Shown here piece by piece: positions 11,454 through 23,029 of a stretch of 64,000 nt of DNA (position 1 is its first letter; each line of letters starts with the position of its first letter). The notes below the pieces were generated by a model. It was not told where the DNA came from. It saw only the letters and a program-made list of their open reading frames with translations, and searched no databases. Source of the stretch: Multifurca ochricompacta (taxonomy: Eukaryota; Basidiomycota; Agaricomycetes; Russulales; Russulaceae); NCBI GenBank assembly GCA_022496185.1, contig WTXG01000005.1, positions 248,001 through 312,000 of the forward strand, written 5' to 3'. The position numbers and the translations under genes are program-made.

Positions 11454-13246
11454 ATGTTCACGTCTTTCTTTCGAGGCGTCTTTTATACAAATGCACACCG
11501 AAACAATGTGCTTCAGATCTCTCCCGACGCGCCTTGACTACACGCGCAAGCTTGCTGGATGAATTGACCACGCGGGGTTTTGTCTCCCAAGTTACAAAGT
11601 ATGGTGCTGAGTGAATCTCCATTTTTGTGAGACAGCTCATTGACCTTGGGGTGGTTCTAGACCTGAACAACTTCAGAACTTTCTCCACGACCAAAATCGA
11701 GTGGTTTACGCCGGCATAGATCCCACTGCCGACTCACTACATGTAGGCCATATCTTACCAATGATGTGTTTGGTCCATTTCCAAATTCGCGGCCACCAAA
11801 TCATCCCTCTTGTAAGCAGACACTACTATCTTCGCATTGCTGCCTCATATCTTGGTAGATTGGGGGTGCTACGGCTTTGATAGGCGACCCCTCCGGACGA
11901 TCTATGGAGAGACCCCACATGGAAGAGGCTACTGTCAACACCAACATGCTCAAGCTGTCGGCTTCCGTCCAGAAATTCTTCGAACGCGTTCGCGGCTATG
12001 CGGATAAACGCGTGTCCTCCCTGAGCACGTCGTACGTTCCTCCACCGCTCGTTATGAATAATATCGATTGGTTCAAGAATTTGGGTGTGCTGGAATTCAT
12101 GCGAGTTGCAGGGATAGCCGCGAGAGTTAGCAGCATGATTGCCCGAGAAAGGTGAGCCTAACCAGTTTAGCATCTTCCAGGTGCTGATTAAAACCTGCTC
12201 AGTGTTCAGTCTCGGCTGAATTCCCAGCAAGGCATATCGTTTGCAGAATTTTCATACCAGCTCTTACAGGCATATGACTTCCTCGCTTTACATGAAAGGA
12301 CCGGTTGTACAATCCAAGTCGGAGGATCAGATCAATGGGGTAATATCATTGCTGGACTCGAACTGATTGGTCGCACAAGCGAGCCACTGGATAGTGCCAC
12401 CGAGAGTCGCGAGAGAGCATATGGTATCACTACACCCCTTCTCACTACTGCGAGCGGTGCGAAATTTGGGAAAAGTGCCGGCAATGCCATATGGTTGAAC
12501 GATCAATTGACAACGGTGTATGATTTTTATCAGGTACGCATTCTGGATCTCCTCTCTCTCGGTGATGCGACGACTAGTCCGCAGTTCTTCATGAAAACTC
12601 CTGATGAAGATGTTGGGCGGTATCTGAAGTTGTTCACTCTGTTACCCTTAGAAGAGATAGAGCAAGTTCTTGAGGATCATAGTGTAAGCATCAGCCAATA
12701 CGTTGTATGCCACGCTAACGTTAGTCACTAGAGAAAACCTGAAGAGCGTACTGCCCAAAAGCTTCTTGCTGACGAAGTCACAGAACTTGTACACACAAGT
12801 AATTCCCATTGATGAAATGAAACGTTCTTTGCTGAACTCTCACTAGGTGAAGGTGTCAAGCGCGCGAAATCAATTACCAGAGTCCTCTTTGGCACGGATG
12901 TATCCGCAGTGAATGCCGAAGAAGTTCTAGAAGCTCTTACTGGTGATCGGCGTCTTTTCGTTATTCCCGCTGATGAGATGTATGGGACGACGATTCTGAG
13001 GCTGACAGTCAATTATGGAGTGATTAAAAATGCCAGTGAGTCGATCTAAAGCCTCAAAAGTTTATGTATGCCCACTCATACGCCGTAGGTGCTGCAAAAT
13101 CCCTTATAGCAATGCGTGGTCTCTATCTAAACGGTCAGACGGTTGATGCTCATAGAGCGGCCCACCCAGATGACTTGATTGATGGACGCCTGATTATTGT
13201 CCGTGCCGGGAAGGACAAACACGCAGTCTTCGCCCTTCAGCCATAA
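11454..13246 (+). CDS. MSY1: Tyrosyl-tRNA synthetase, mitochondrial
   Basis: Class I synthetase charging mitochondrial tRNA-Tyr, bacterial type. Visible motifs: VYAGIDPTADSLHVGH (HIGH-like), GGATALIGDPSGR, QVGGSDQWGNIIAG (tyrosine/adenylate pocket), SGAKFGKSAGNAIWL (KFGKS, the KMSKS loop), and a C-terminal S4-like RNA-binding stretch (ARGLYLNG-like, DGRLIIVRAGKDKHAVF). The stop is at 13244-13246. The intron at about 11597-11659 is well supported, since it joins VSQVTK to PEQLQNFL. The start is uncertain: ATG 11454 encodes a good presequence (MFTSFFRGVFYTNAHRNN) but is in a different frame from the body (LSRRALTTRASLLDEL), which has no ATG of its own. A lost base near 11540 or an unseen 5' exon would explain it. 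Confidence 0.9.
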
Positions 13247-13486
13247 ACACATGAGTCGTTTTCGTATAAACATTGCCATTGAATTTTGTGTACCTCCAAT
13301 TACCTGTCTTCATATTATTTTAATTTTAATTTTGTTATGAGACACGTGCACATCATTTCAGACGCGGCGCGCTCACGTCCGAGGACTGTCAACACCACAC
13401 CTAAACTTTTGTCGATGTCAATCCGCGTCTGACAGTAACCACCTTCTCATAACACTTGCGTCGTCGACTCGACTACACATTCTTAT

Positions 13487-16309
13487 ATGTCACCGACGAG
13501 CCACTTTCTCAGTGGCACCGTGCTGGTTGCTCTTGTCGCATCCACCATCTCAGTCAGCGCGTTTTACCTCCCGGGGGCTGCGCCTCATGATTATAAAGAG
13601 GGAGAAAAAGTTGACCTCTTTGTTAATGCATTAACTCCTATGCTTCCCGGCTCAGATGACGCAAAATTGGTCAGTGCATAGTGCATTCTTCAAAGGATTT
13701 TCTCTGATGAATTTCGCAGAGGTCCTTGATCAACTGTATAGAATCTACATCTTCTCCTGCTGTACGGTCTGACGTATATGTGTCAGATGATTATTACTAC
13801 CCAAAATTTCATTTCTGTGAGCCCCCAAACGGAGCACATAAACAACCCGAGTCTCTGGGATCCATCCTTTTTGGTGACCGCATATTCGATTCACCATACG
13901 ATGTAAGGAGCGCGTCATGTCACGTCCTAATGTGTCTCATACTTGCTTTAGATTCGAATGTTGCAGGATAATGCAACTTGCAAATCGCTCTGTACATCTT
14001 CCATCCCTGCTGAGGACGCCAAGTTTGTCAACGACCGCATACGAGAAGACTACGGCCTAAATTGGCTTGTGGACGGTCTTCCTGCAGCGGAGATGAAGGT
14101 CGACTTGAAGTCAAGAGACACGTTCTTTGATATGGGGTTCAATCTCGGCAACGATGATGGCCCCAATGAAGAGCGACCTCTGTTGAACAATCATTATGAT
14201 ATCGTTTTGAGGTGTGACATCCTAGACGCCATAGCTCATTGCCGTAAGCAACATCTGATTGTGGCCCCAGATATCACTCGCCCAGTCCTGGGAAGAATCG
14301 CATAGTCGGTGTCCTCGTATGGCCATCGAGGTACCTGCCAACCTCTTATGCCATCACGCCATTGTAATCACAATCTCTTATAGCCGAGGTGGTTCTCAAG
14401 ATGGCCCTCTGGATTGTGATTTCAGGGCTCCACCCATGATCTTGAGCGAGCTGGAAGATAACCAAGTCAGATATTCTTATCGCGTGATGTGGAATGTAAG
14501 TCTTTTTCTTCTCGTTACATTATCCTTACTTTACGGGGTATTCAGGAATCCTCTACTCCATGGGTAAGCCATTCCCTGACATCAGGATTCTCAAGCAGTT
14601 TGTCAAATCCCCACAGGCTACACGATGGGATAACTACCTTCACATCTTTGACCCACGTATTCATTGGTTCAGTCTGGTCAACTCACTTGTCATTGTTGTC
14701 TTCCTATGCGCAATGGTCTCTATGATCGTTTATCGTAGTGTATCCCGAGACGTATGCTCTTCTCTTGTCCGCATCTCCGTTCACATTAATGTGTCGCTTT
14801 CACAGATCTCTCGATACAATGCAATTGAATTCAGTGTTTGTACACCCCTGTCGGCAGTATTATCATCAGCTGTGCTTATTTTACTATCTAGGAGGACGTC
14901 CAAGAGGATTGGGGCTGGAAACTTGTCCATGGCGAAGTATTTCGGACCCCGAACAATCCCCTTGTACTTTCCGCTCTCGTTGGGAACGGAGCTCAGCTAT
15001 GCTCCATGGTTGGAGTCACTTTGAGTTTGTCTATCTACCTTTTGTCTCTTTTTCATATGTTAAGCTGCCATGACTCAGTCTTTGCTTTATTGGGCTTCCT
15101 TTCCCCTTCCAATCGCGGTTCCCTCGCCACAGTAATGATGATCTGTTGGACCCTCTTCGGCAGGTTCGTGGGCGATTTGGTATTTTTAGGGTTGCAGAGT
15201 CACAGTAGTATGTAGCGTCGGTGGTTACGTTTCCAGCAGGGTGTACGCATCCCTCGGGGGTACTGAGCGTAGGAAGAATGCATTTTTCACGGCAACGGCT
15301 CTTCCCATGTAGGTGCAACACATAGTTGCCGAGGTATAGCTCACTATCTGACAGATTCATCTTCTTGATCGTGTTTCTCCTCAATCTGTTTTTGATTACG
15401 GCCCACTCTTCCGGGGCTGTTCCTTTTGGTGAGCCTACGTCGGACACCGTTTTCGTACTATCTGCCATACTATTATATACGCGTTTCCAGGTACCATGCT
15501 CCTCATAGTACTCCTTTGGTTTGGCATCTCTGCGCCATTATCCGCGGTTGGCGCGTATTTTGGGGCCAGGCGCGGGGTACGACTTTCCTTTTGTCCTAAA
15601 TAGGTTTCTTTGTTGCCTCTTATACCTTTACCTCAGGCAATTTCTCACCCGGTCAGGGTCAATCCCATCCCTCGTCAAATCCCGCCACCCCCAAAATATT
15701 TACGACCATGGGTATGTCATGAGCATCGGGATCTTTCGCTCGCACTGAATAAAGTAAGGCTACTGCCCTGCTCGGCGGGATTCTCCCATTCGGTGCTGCA
15801 TTTGTGGAACTATATTTTGTTCTGTCAAGCTTGTTCGCTTCTAGGGCGTATTACGCCTTTGGTTTTCTGGCACTGACCGCAGGCGTTGTCGGCTTGACCA
15901 CTGCCACGGTCACCATCCTTTTCACGTACTTCATTCTTTGCGCCGAAGAGTACCGGTGCGTCCGCAATTCCACTGACATCTTTGGCCCGGTTACCCTTAC
16001 ACTCGTCACTAGGTGGCACTGGCGCGCCTTCCTGACCGGTGGTGGAAGCGCATTCTGGTTGTTGGCCTATGGTCTCTTCTACTGGGTGTCACGCCTCTCG
16101 CTCGACTCGTTCTCCAGCGTTATTCTTTACCTAGGATACCTCTTCCTTTTGGTCCTCCTTGACTTCCTAGTGACAGGTCAGTTCTTCGCTGGCATTGCTC
16201 CACAGGAAACTCACTGCATCGATCACTTTGACGGCGCACAGGTGCCATCGGGTTTTTGGCCACGTATTGGGCAATACGGAGGTTGTACGGCTCGATCAGG
16301 ATTGACTAA
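13487..16309 (+). CDS. Transmembrane 9 superfamily protein (Emp70/nonaspanin)
   Basis: Nine-span membrane protein of the endosome/Golgi system; family members act in cell adhesion, copper homeostasis and sorting of transmembrane cargo. It has a signal peptide (VALVASTISVSAFYLPG), then the luminal family blocks DYYYPKFHFCEP, VDGLPAAEM, NNHYDIVL and NRIVGVLVWPS. The membrane part starts near HWFSLVNSLVIVVFLC and includes EDWGWKLVHGEVFR, GGYVSSRVYASLGG, YRWHWRAFLTGGGSAFW and FLATYWAIRRLYGSIRID at the stop. The C-terminus is basic-X-Asp, like the Golgi-retention tail of yeast Emp70. At least ten short introns; exon joins were checked by continuity of these blocks. Which of the yeast paralogues (EMP70, TMN2, TMN3) it matches best could not be decided. 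Confidence 0.92.
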
Positions 16310-16789
16310 AATTATGGATACGGACATTCTAGATGTCAGTCTGATTTCTCGTCAAATTAATCCATTTCGTCCGTACATGTGGTCTGGGTTGTTCAGGTGA
16401 CATTATCGAGCGCGAATGGTACGTTAGATGAAATGGAACGCCTTATCAATGACATCACAACGGTCTGGCATATCAGGTTCTGAAGCCAGCGATTGGTGTG
16501 GTGTTCTCAGTACTCGCACGAAGGAATTTCCTCCTCTCGAGACGAGTAAGACCTCATCACTGCAACCGGATTCTCGGAGACTGGTTGTGCACAGCTGTCC
16601 GGTACATGATCCGCATCTCGCTTTAGAACGTAGTTATAACCTTTAAAGTTTTCATGTGGCGACAGAATTGCCTTTGGGCAGCCATCAAGATCGGAGAGAC
16701 GTATGTAACCATTGTATAAACCACTACTCCTCACAAGTGGATCATCCGTCGTTCGCATTAACACAAAGGCAAGGACGACAACTTCAGAT
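16310..16789. other. Convergent intergenic region
   Basis: The 3' regions of the TM9 gene (+) and the MetX-like gene (-) meet here. No ORF with family similarity and no repeat seen. Confidence 0.5.
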
Positions 16790-18508
16790 TTAGGCGTTCT
16801 CGGTGAAGAACTTATCTATCGCGGCCTTTATGAATGCGTCGTCCTCTGGATTGGCACCTCCACCAGCTATGAACAAACAGTTGCACCATTTCATTCTCAG
16901 TACGTGTACGGTGAGGCGGGGGTGGCTTACCCATATGCCCCCAATCGGAGTCAATGACCACAACTTCGGCGTGAGTATTCTTCATGAGGGACACCTCAAT
17001 TTCGTTGTCTTCGGGCTATGGGTCTGGTATGAAGACACGGGTTGGGGCAGAAGATGAAGCAGGTTAAACGCACGGGGAAGTACAAGTCATTCTTGCAGGG
17101 CATGATGAGCGCCTTTGCCTTGATTTCGCCCAGGCACCGTTCAAAGTCGCCGCTGTGGCGCACGAGGGAGACGTCACCCTTTTGCCAGGTGTTGATGAGC
17201 GTGAGCATGTCGTTCGCATCCCAAGAATCCAGGAAGCCAGCCTCCCACTCTTCTCGCAGGAAGCTGTTCAAATTGGCGTACCTGGTCATGAAAGGCGAGA
17301 TTAGGTTAGGCCAGGTGTAAATTAGCGTCGTTCACTCACTTCCCGTCATAGAGATATTTGTGCTTGCGGTACCACTGGGACGACTGTTGACCCCTGCCTC
17401 TTGTGATGACACCGAGCTACGTACTGTCTGCCCATACGCCCAGGCACTGTAGACTCTCCCAAACGCGCGGATCCCGTGCTGGGGAGTGGTCTTGTAGTGA
17501 CCATTTTCAAAGTCCTTGGATGCTAGAAGGGCGGACATTGGCCCTTCTATGAAGCTGCGCGTTTTGGTGAAGTAAGTTCAGGTGGATGAGCTCTAAATCA
17601 CATTCGCACCATTGGTTGTGCGGGCTAGTGCGTGCCGAGCCACACAAAACGACAGTGCTGTGAAATCACGCAGAGACCATCAAATGGGGCTCCCGGTCCT
17701 TTCGCGTGGAGGGGAGACTCATACCGTTCAACAATGTCGGGAAACATGACGGGCCAATAATAGGCCTGTGCACCGCGGCCATTAGACCATAATGTCCTCG
17801 ATTGCATTATTTACCTGTTGTCCACCCATGGAGAAGCCCACGACGCTGAAAATCTTCGATATACCCAATTCTTGGTAAGGACGACATGCTGTGCACGGCT
17901 AGCGAGGTGTGAGTTGTACTTCTGAGATAATGGAGAGCCTGATTCCAGATCATTACATGTTATCCTCGTAGGACACCTCAGGGAAGTAGGGCCCGTCATA
18001 TGGAGGGCGCTATGAACATCGTTGGTTCACCGAGAGAGCGGGTGGCGGGTACAAGGTTCCTACCGTATTTGAGGGAGAAGAGGACTATCAAAACTGCGTC
18101 AAAATTGACTGGACATCGCTTCAACCATGACGATGTTACCTCGCCGTTGGAGAAAAGAGCGAATGTTACGATGTAATACTTCTCTGGGTTGAGGGCCTGT
18201 GACAAGACTTCCTCCCGTGGCCACAGAGCAGATAACCAGGCGGACCAACCTTATCTGGGCCTATCATGTATGACTGGCCTAAAAGGCTTGAGTCTTGATC
18301 GATGTTGTTAAAACACCACTACCTGGGAAGGCGTGGTCTGAGAAGGTGAGCTCACTGTCAAGCCGTCCACCGTAGCATGTCGGAAAGACGATGCAAGGAT
18401 TTTCTTATCACCATAAGTGCGGTAGGCGGTAATGGCATTGGGGAGGACCCCTCCAGCAACCTTGAACCGACCGTGTTCGTAGAACTGAGTGACGGGCTCC
18501 TTTGACAT
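16790..18508 (-). CDS. MetX-like alpha/beta hydrolase (homoserine O-acetyltransferase family)
   Basis: Alpha/beta hydrolase of the homoserine acetyltransferase-like family. Conserved features in order: FKVAGGVLPNAITAYRTYGD, NPCIVFPTCYGG, the nucleophile elbow VVGFSMGGQQAYYW (Ser), ENGHYKTTPQHGIRAFGRVY, MPCKNDLYFP (Asp) and VVIDSDWGHMAGGG (His), so a full catalytic triad is present. True Met2/MetX enzymes have a GGSMGG-type elbow and a His at the acyl site, so this may be a paralogue with another acyl substrate rather than the methionine-pathway enzyme. The start at 18508 (MSKEPVTQFYEHG) is preferred; an in-frame Met at 18565 is possible. Several short introns. A frame break near 18400 (run of four A on the coding strand where five are expected) is repaired by one base. 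Confidence 0.82.
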
Positions 18509-18959
18509 GGGATGTGTTGAGTGAAAAGTCGGGGCACAAAGAACGCTTAAAGATAAGACGGGCACAGCTGGAGCCGGTGAGCGTGGGCACAGTCATCCAT
18601 GGGAAGAGAAAATTGTCCATTCACACAGAACCCACAAGGTCTAATAGAGTTATTTCCTGATAATTGGATGTCATACACAAAGTTCGCATGCGAGCGTCCA
18701 AGGGAAGAATAGTCGAGGAATATAGTAGAATATTAAGAGCAAGGAAATAGTAGAAGATTAAGAGCAGAAGCATCGTATTAAGATTAGATTAGATTAGATC
18801 AACCAGGCATATTATCATACTTATACTGTGTATATTGTGGGAAAGACCTATAACAGTTATGAGATTTAAGGTTCATCAATGTCCTCCTCCACTTCATCAT
18901 AATCATTCACTGGCACTAGCACTAGCTACAAACTCCCGAAACCGACATCCGCGACAAGA
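18509..18959. promoter_or_regulatory. Divergent promoter region upstream of RPS23
   Basis: About 450 bases between the MetX-like gene and RPS23. It holds TAGAAGATTAAGAGCA-like repeated words around 18720-18770 and four tandem AGATT units at 18781-18799. No defined ribosomal-protein promoter motif was identified. Confidence 0.5.
18781..18799. repeat. (AGATT)4 short tandem repeat
   Basis: Four copies of AGATT, the last one incomplete, about 160 bases upstream of the RPS23 start. Confidence 0.8.
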
Positions 18960-19663
18960 ATGGGCTGTATGTCATGCTAGACCTCTCAGTTTTTTTTTGA
19001 CTGTCACTGATAAAATTAATACCAGCTAACAAACCTCGCGGATTGCAAGCAGCACGCAAGCTCAGGAATAGCCGTCGGATAACCGCTGGGTGCGTTCTCA
19101 TTGACTCAACCTACATACAGGCCACTGGTTCTCAATATGCATGCGGGGTCCTTTGCCACAAAATTAGGCGGACAAGTCTTACAAAAAGCGTGCCCTCGGA
19201 AACTTCTACAAGACATCGCCCACCGGAGGTTCTTCACACGCAAAGGGCATCGTTCTCGAAAAGGTTGGCGTTGAGGCGAAGCAACCTAACTCTGCCATCC
19301 GTAAATGTGTGCGTGTACAACTTATCAAAAACGGGAAGAAGGTCACTGCTTTCGTTCCCGTGCGTCGTTCTGTTGGCTGTATCATAGACCCAAGCCCTAA
19401 GGATCTGGAAATAACTTGTTTAGAATGACGGGTGCCTTAACTTTGTCGATGAGAACGACGAAGTCCTCATCTCTGGTTTCGGTCGCCGCGGTAAGGCCAA
19501 GGGTGATATTCCCGGTGTCCGGTTCAAGGTGGTGAAGGTCTCTGGTGTTGGTTTGCTTGCCCTCTGGAAAGAGAAGAAGGTCCGTGTTCTCGCAAATCCA
19601 TCCTTCCGGTTTGACTGCTACTCAAAACCCGTGCTTGGCTACCAGGAGAAGCCCCGTTCATAA
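18960..19663 (+). CDS. RPS23: 40S ribosomal protein S23 (uS12)
   Basis: Component of the small-subunit decoding centre. Exon 1 is only ATGGGCT (18960-18966); after an intron it continues [18 protein letters not shown]. Then [40 protein letters not shown] (the conserved PNSA loop whose Pro is hydroxylated in eukaryotes), [39 protein letters not shown] and the C-terminal [14 protein letters not shown]. The last intron splits KEKK from EKPRS, so the stop is at 19661-19663. A frame break near 19077 (CGTCGGATAACC where CGTCGGGATAACC would give RRDNRW) is repaired by one G. The product should be about 145 residues, the usual length. The gene is essential, so the break is probably a sequence error. 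Confidence 0.95.
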
Positions 19664-19933
19664 ATCGGAATTAGATTTGTTCACTGGTTTCTATCCTATC
19701 CACCTAAACACCACTGTGGTTTATGGTTTATGATCCTGCCTGCTTGTATTGCACCTCCATGCGCCTCTAAATGATACTTTAGCCGACTATGCACACCCGA
19801 CAAAGACAAAGCAAAGCGAGGATGACATTCATGCTGCATGGTGGGAGAGAATTGATGTAGTAGTTAATCACATATTATGGTGGCTAGGGCTAACGCTAAC
19901 ACGCAAGTCGGGTGAAGGTGATATTTTATTAGA

Positions 19934-22081
19934 TTAGATGGTTATGCCCTGACCGCGGAGATAATGCTTGAGATCGTCGATGAGCTCTAGTTGCTCCTCG
20001 ATCGTAGCCCACTGACGATCGTTTGAAGAACCGAACCAACGGTCACGTGATGTTCGCGAATGAAACTGCTGTAATAAACGTAGACGAACACGCCCATCAA
20101 GAACCTGCCATCAAACGCGTAAATCTACCGTTCACCATATTCACGATCGAACGTACTGGCAATCCATTCGATCCGTCATACCGCCGTGTCCTGGTATACT
20201 GTCCCCAAAGTCCTTGATATTGAATGCACGCTTGAATCCTGAAGCGAAAAAACCACCAAACGGCGCGACCAATGAGGCAAAACATGCCATAAACAACAGA
20301 TGGAACTGATAGGGCGCATACGAGATCGTGTGGATCTCACCCGGGAGCTATGTAGAGTATGCACCGTATAAGAGAAACGAAAAAAGTCCCACCACAAGGA
20401 AAAGAGACGCACGACGGTTGACACGAACTGGGCGGCGGGTTTCCAGATCACCCACTCCCGCCAAACGAAAATTGGATTTGGTGTGCACTTCATGTTGCTC
20501 CATGCATTGACACCGAGATCGTGCACGGGGCAAATCATGTAATTGAATTGGCTGAAGAAGGTACCCCACACGACGGCGAACACAAGTGTGCATAAGAAAG
20601 CGCCGACGAACCCCTCGACTGTCTTCTTTGGAGAGAGCTTGATGAGAGGCGTGCGGCCCATAGTGATACCGCAAATGTACGCGAATACATCATTGCAGAT
20701 AACCAGGGACGCAGGAACCCAGAACCAGATGAGACCTTCAAGAATGTTGTTCATAATGAAGTGGCTACAATAAGTCGCGTCAGACAGACACTTGATAAAT
20801 TCTGCTCGCGCTCTCGTACCTGGAGACGACGATAAGCAAGAGTGTCATATGTACCCAACAAAATAGGCCGAATTGCTGTTTAAGGTAGCCCTTCTTCAGC
20901 GACATAACGAAGCCCACGAAGCCAATTATATAGAGTGTAAAGCTGATGATCCTGTGGTTCGTAGCGAACGGGAGGAAATTGGCTTCTGCGAAGACGACAT
21001 GCTACAATTGAAAGGTATGAGGCGATTGGATGGAGAAGCGAGTGCGCGACGGAACAGGCACCTTAAAGTAATAAATGATACTCTCCCCATACAGGAAATA
21101 GTTTGCCGTGGCGAAGAAGTACCAATTCAACGTTTTGCTCCAAGGATCCTTGCCCCGTTCTTCTACAGGTTTTGAAGCGGTGAGCGTGAACAATCGAGTC
21201 ACCTCGCGATACACAAGTGTCTGACAGAGGAGAACGAGAATGATCATGCAGATATGACCCATGAGCAGGCACCCTAGAACCATGCGTGTTAGCCCAGTGA
21301 CTCTTTCCGCACGTTTTCGTTTTGAACTGACCCAAAAACCCCCCGATCATAATGAAGGTCCATAGAGTGCGAACCAAAACGTTGTGGCTCTTCTTAGCAG
21401 CTTTGTCGGCCTCCAGATCTGCCCCAGGTTTTGGAGAAGTAGAGACGGCGAGCTCTTTTTTGTTACTTGGGGGACTTAAGGTGGATTCGGAAAGTCGAGT
21501 CGCTTGTTTAGCCAGTAGGCCCGAGGGGGGGATGGAGAAAGCGGTTGTTCTGCCGTTGCGGGGCGCTCGCGTTGGGCGATAGGCGGGGAATCGAACGACT
21601 CCCCTGAAGTGGTTGGTCGTGGCTCGTCCCCGTCGAGCTTGATAGAGTGTCCATTACGCGCCGGCGGCGGGACCCCTTCTGATGCGGAGTTAACGGTCGT
21701 CCTAGGAGGCAATGGCTTGGAAGGCTCGAGAGGGAGAGGGTGCTCCACCGGGCGCTGGTCTGGAGAAGTGGGTGACGTAGCTTCAGACTTTGTGATGTGT
21801 GTAGGAGATACAGTCGGCGCTGGAGAGACTTGCTCAGGCGTGTCACCTCCTGACAAAAGAGGCGTACGACTCTGTTGTTTCTTCTCTTGACGGGCCGCCT
21901 TTGCTGCTTTTTTGAGGGCAGTTTTAGAAGGTTTTGACGGTGTATCTCTGAAAACCTCCTGCCCCTCGTGTTCCTCCTGCTCTTCCTCTTCCTCCTCTTC
22001 TCCTGAATCGACAGTGAGGAGGTCAAAAGCAGTCCGCGAGGCAACTGAAGATGTGTTTTGCTGGACTTGAAGTTTACTCAT
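19934..22081 (-). CDS. CDS1: Phosphatidate cytidylyltransferase (CDP-diacylglycerol synthase)
   Basis: ER membrane enzyme making CDP-diacylglycerol from phosphatidate and CTP, the branch point to phosphatidylinositol and cardiolipin. The N-terminal ~200 residues are disordered, with an acidic run ([13 protein letters not shown]) and Ser/Pro-rich sequence; yeast and animal enzymes have a shorter one. Membrane segments follow ([51 protein letters not shown]). The catalytic signature is complete: [13 protein letters not shown], then [20 protein letters not shown] and [18 protein letters not shown], with the metal-binding Asp residues. The C-terminus is [12 protein letters not shown] and [18 protein letters not shown]. 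Two frame breaks are healed by one base each: near 21528 (run of seven G on the + strand) and near 20012. Confidence 0.93.
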
Positions 22082-22692
22082 ATTTTTCGTCGCGGTGAGT
22101 TAGTCAGTACGATTAAGTCGAAAGAGTAGAGTGGAGAAACAGGGAGGAGGGAGGAGGAGAGAACCAGTCACAGTTGTGAGCAGCGGCGCCACCTACTGGT
22201 ACGAGCATAATCACGTGAGACAACAACCCTTTTGCTTTGGCTCTGTAGATTAGATTACATAAGATAAAATACCATCAGCCATCACCCCTCGCCCTCCCCT
22301 CTCAAATTCTTTCGAACAACGACAAACAAATTAATGGTGGGCTTGGACCCTTTGTGCCTGCTGGGCTGGACTAGGCTAGGCGATCGTACAAGTATATTTG
22401 TGGCCATCTCGTCGCCACCAAATTTTCGCTTCGCTAGGTTTCAGGGGGTTGAATAACAAGGGCCTTCACTACCCACAGACGCCCATGTGTCAGAGGGTAA
22501 CTAGAGTGACACAGGATGAGGTGACAATTCTCCTGTATGGTGTGGGTCCTGCTATGTGCGTTCTTATTATTGCGGGTTATGCAGGCGCGTTCATTTGTAC
22601 ATATGTGGGTATACGCACTTGAATGTGCCCGAGAGCTTGGCGATGAAGACAGCGGTACAGCGGTACGGTTTCAAGATGCCAGGAGGATGCTT

Positions 22693-22757
22693 GGGGATGG
22701 GGGACGAGAACGGGAACGGGAACGGGGACGGGGATGGGTTGGGGATAAGGGAGGGGA
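22693..22757 (+). promoter_or_regulatory. G-quadruplex-prone G-run tract
   Basis: About ten runs of three to five G separated by short loops (AAC, AC, AT, TT) fit the G3+N1-7 rule several times over. It lies about 270 bases upstream of the G-alpha start. Function is inference only. Confidence 0.6.
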
Positions 22758-22961
22758 TAAGGATAACCGCGTGACCTGGGACATTAGCAAGGGCAGAGCC
22801 ACCTCATCGGTAAAAGGGACCGTGTCAAGCCCTTGGGAAATGTGATCGCTAATGATTTCCTCTCTTGTGAGTGCGAGTGAGAGTACAACAAACTGGCCTC
22901 TGGCTTCAATGATATATCCGTTTCCTTATCCCTCTCCTCGTCACACACATTGCTTTCATCG

Positions 22962-22991
22962 CCACCACCACCACCACTACCACCACCACCA
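22962..22991. repeat. (CCA)n microsatellite
   Basis: About ten imperfect CCA/CAC triplets in the presumed 5' untranslated leader of the G-alpha gene. Confidence 0.8.
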
Positions 22992-23029
22992 TCTATCCAT
23001 TTATCATTTCTCTTTCCCTATCCTTCTCC

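Larger units (their letters stand above)
22082..23029. promoter_or_regulatory. Divergent promoter region, CDS1 and G-alpha gene
   Basis: About 950 bases with no supported gene. It contains a purine run near 22140, a strongly G-run-rich segment at 22693-22757 and a CAC/CCA microsatellite in the pyrimidine-rich 5' leader of the G-alpha gene. Confidence 0.6.

Noticed and set aside
18960..19663. RPS23 as a pseudogene because of its frame break
   Set aside because: All other residues and splice sites are intact and the same kind of one-base loss recurs in many essential genes here.
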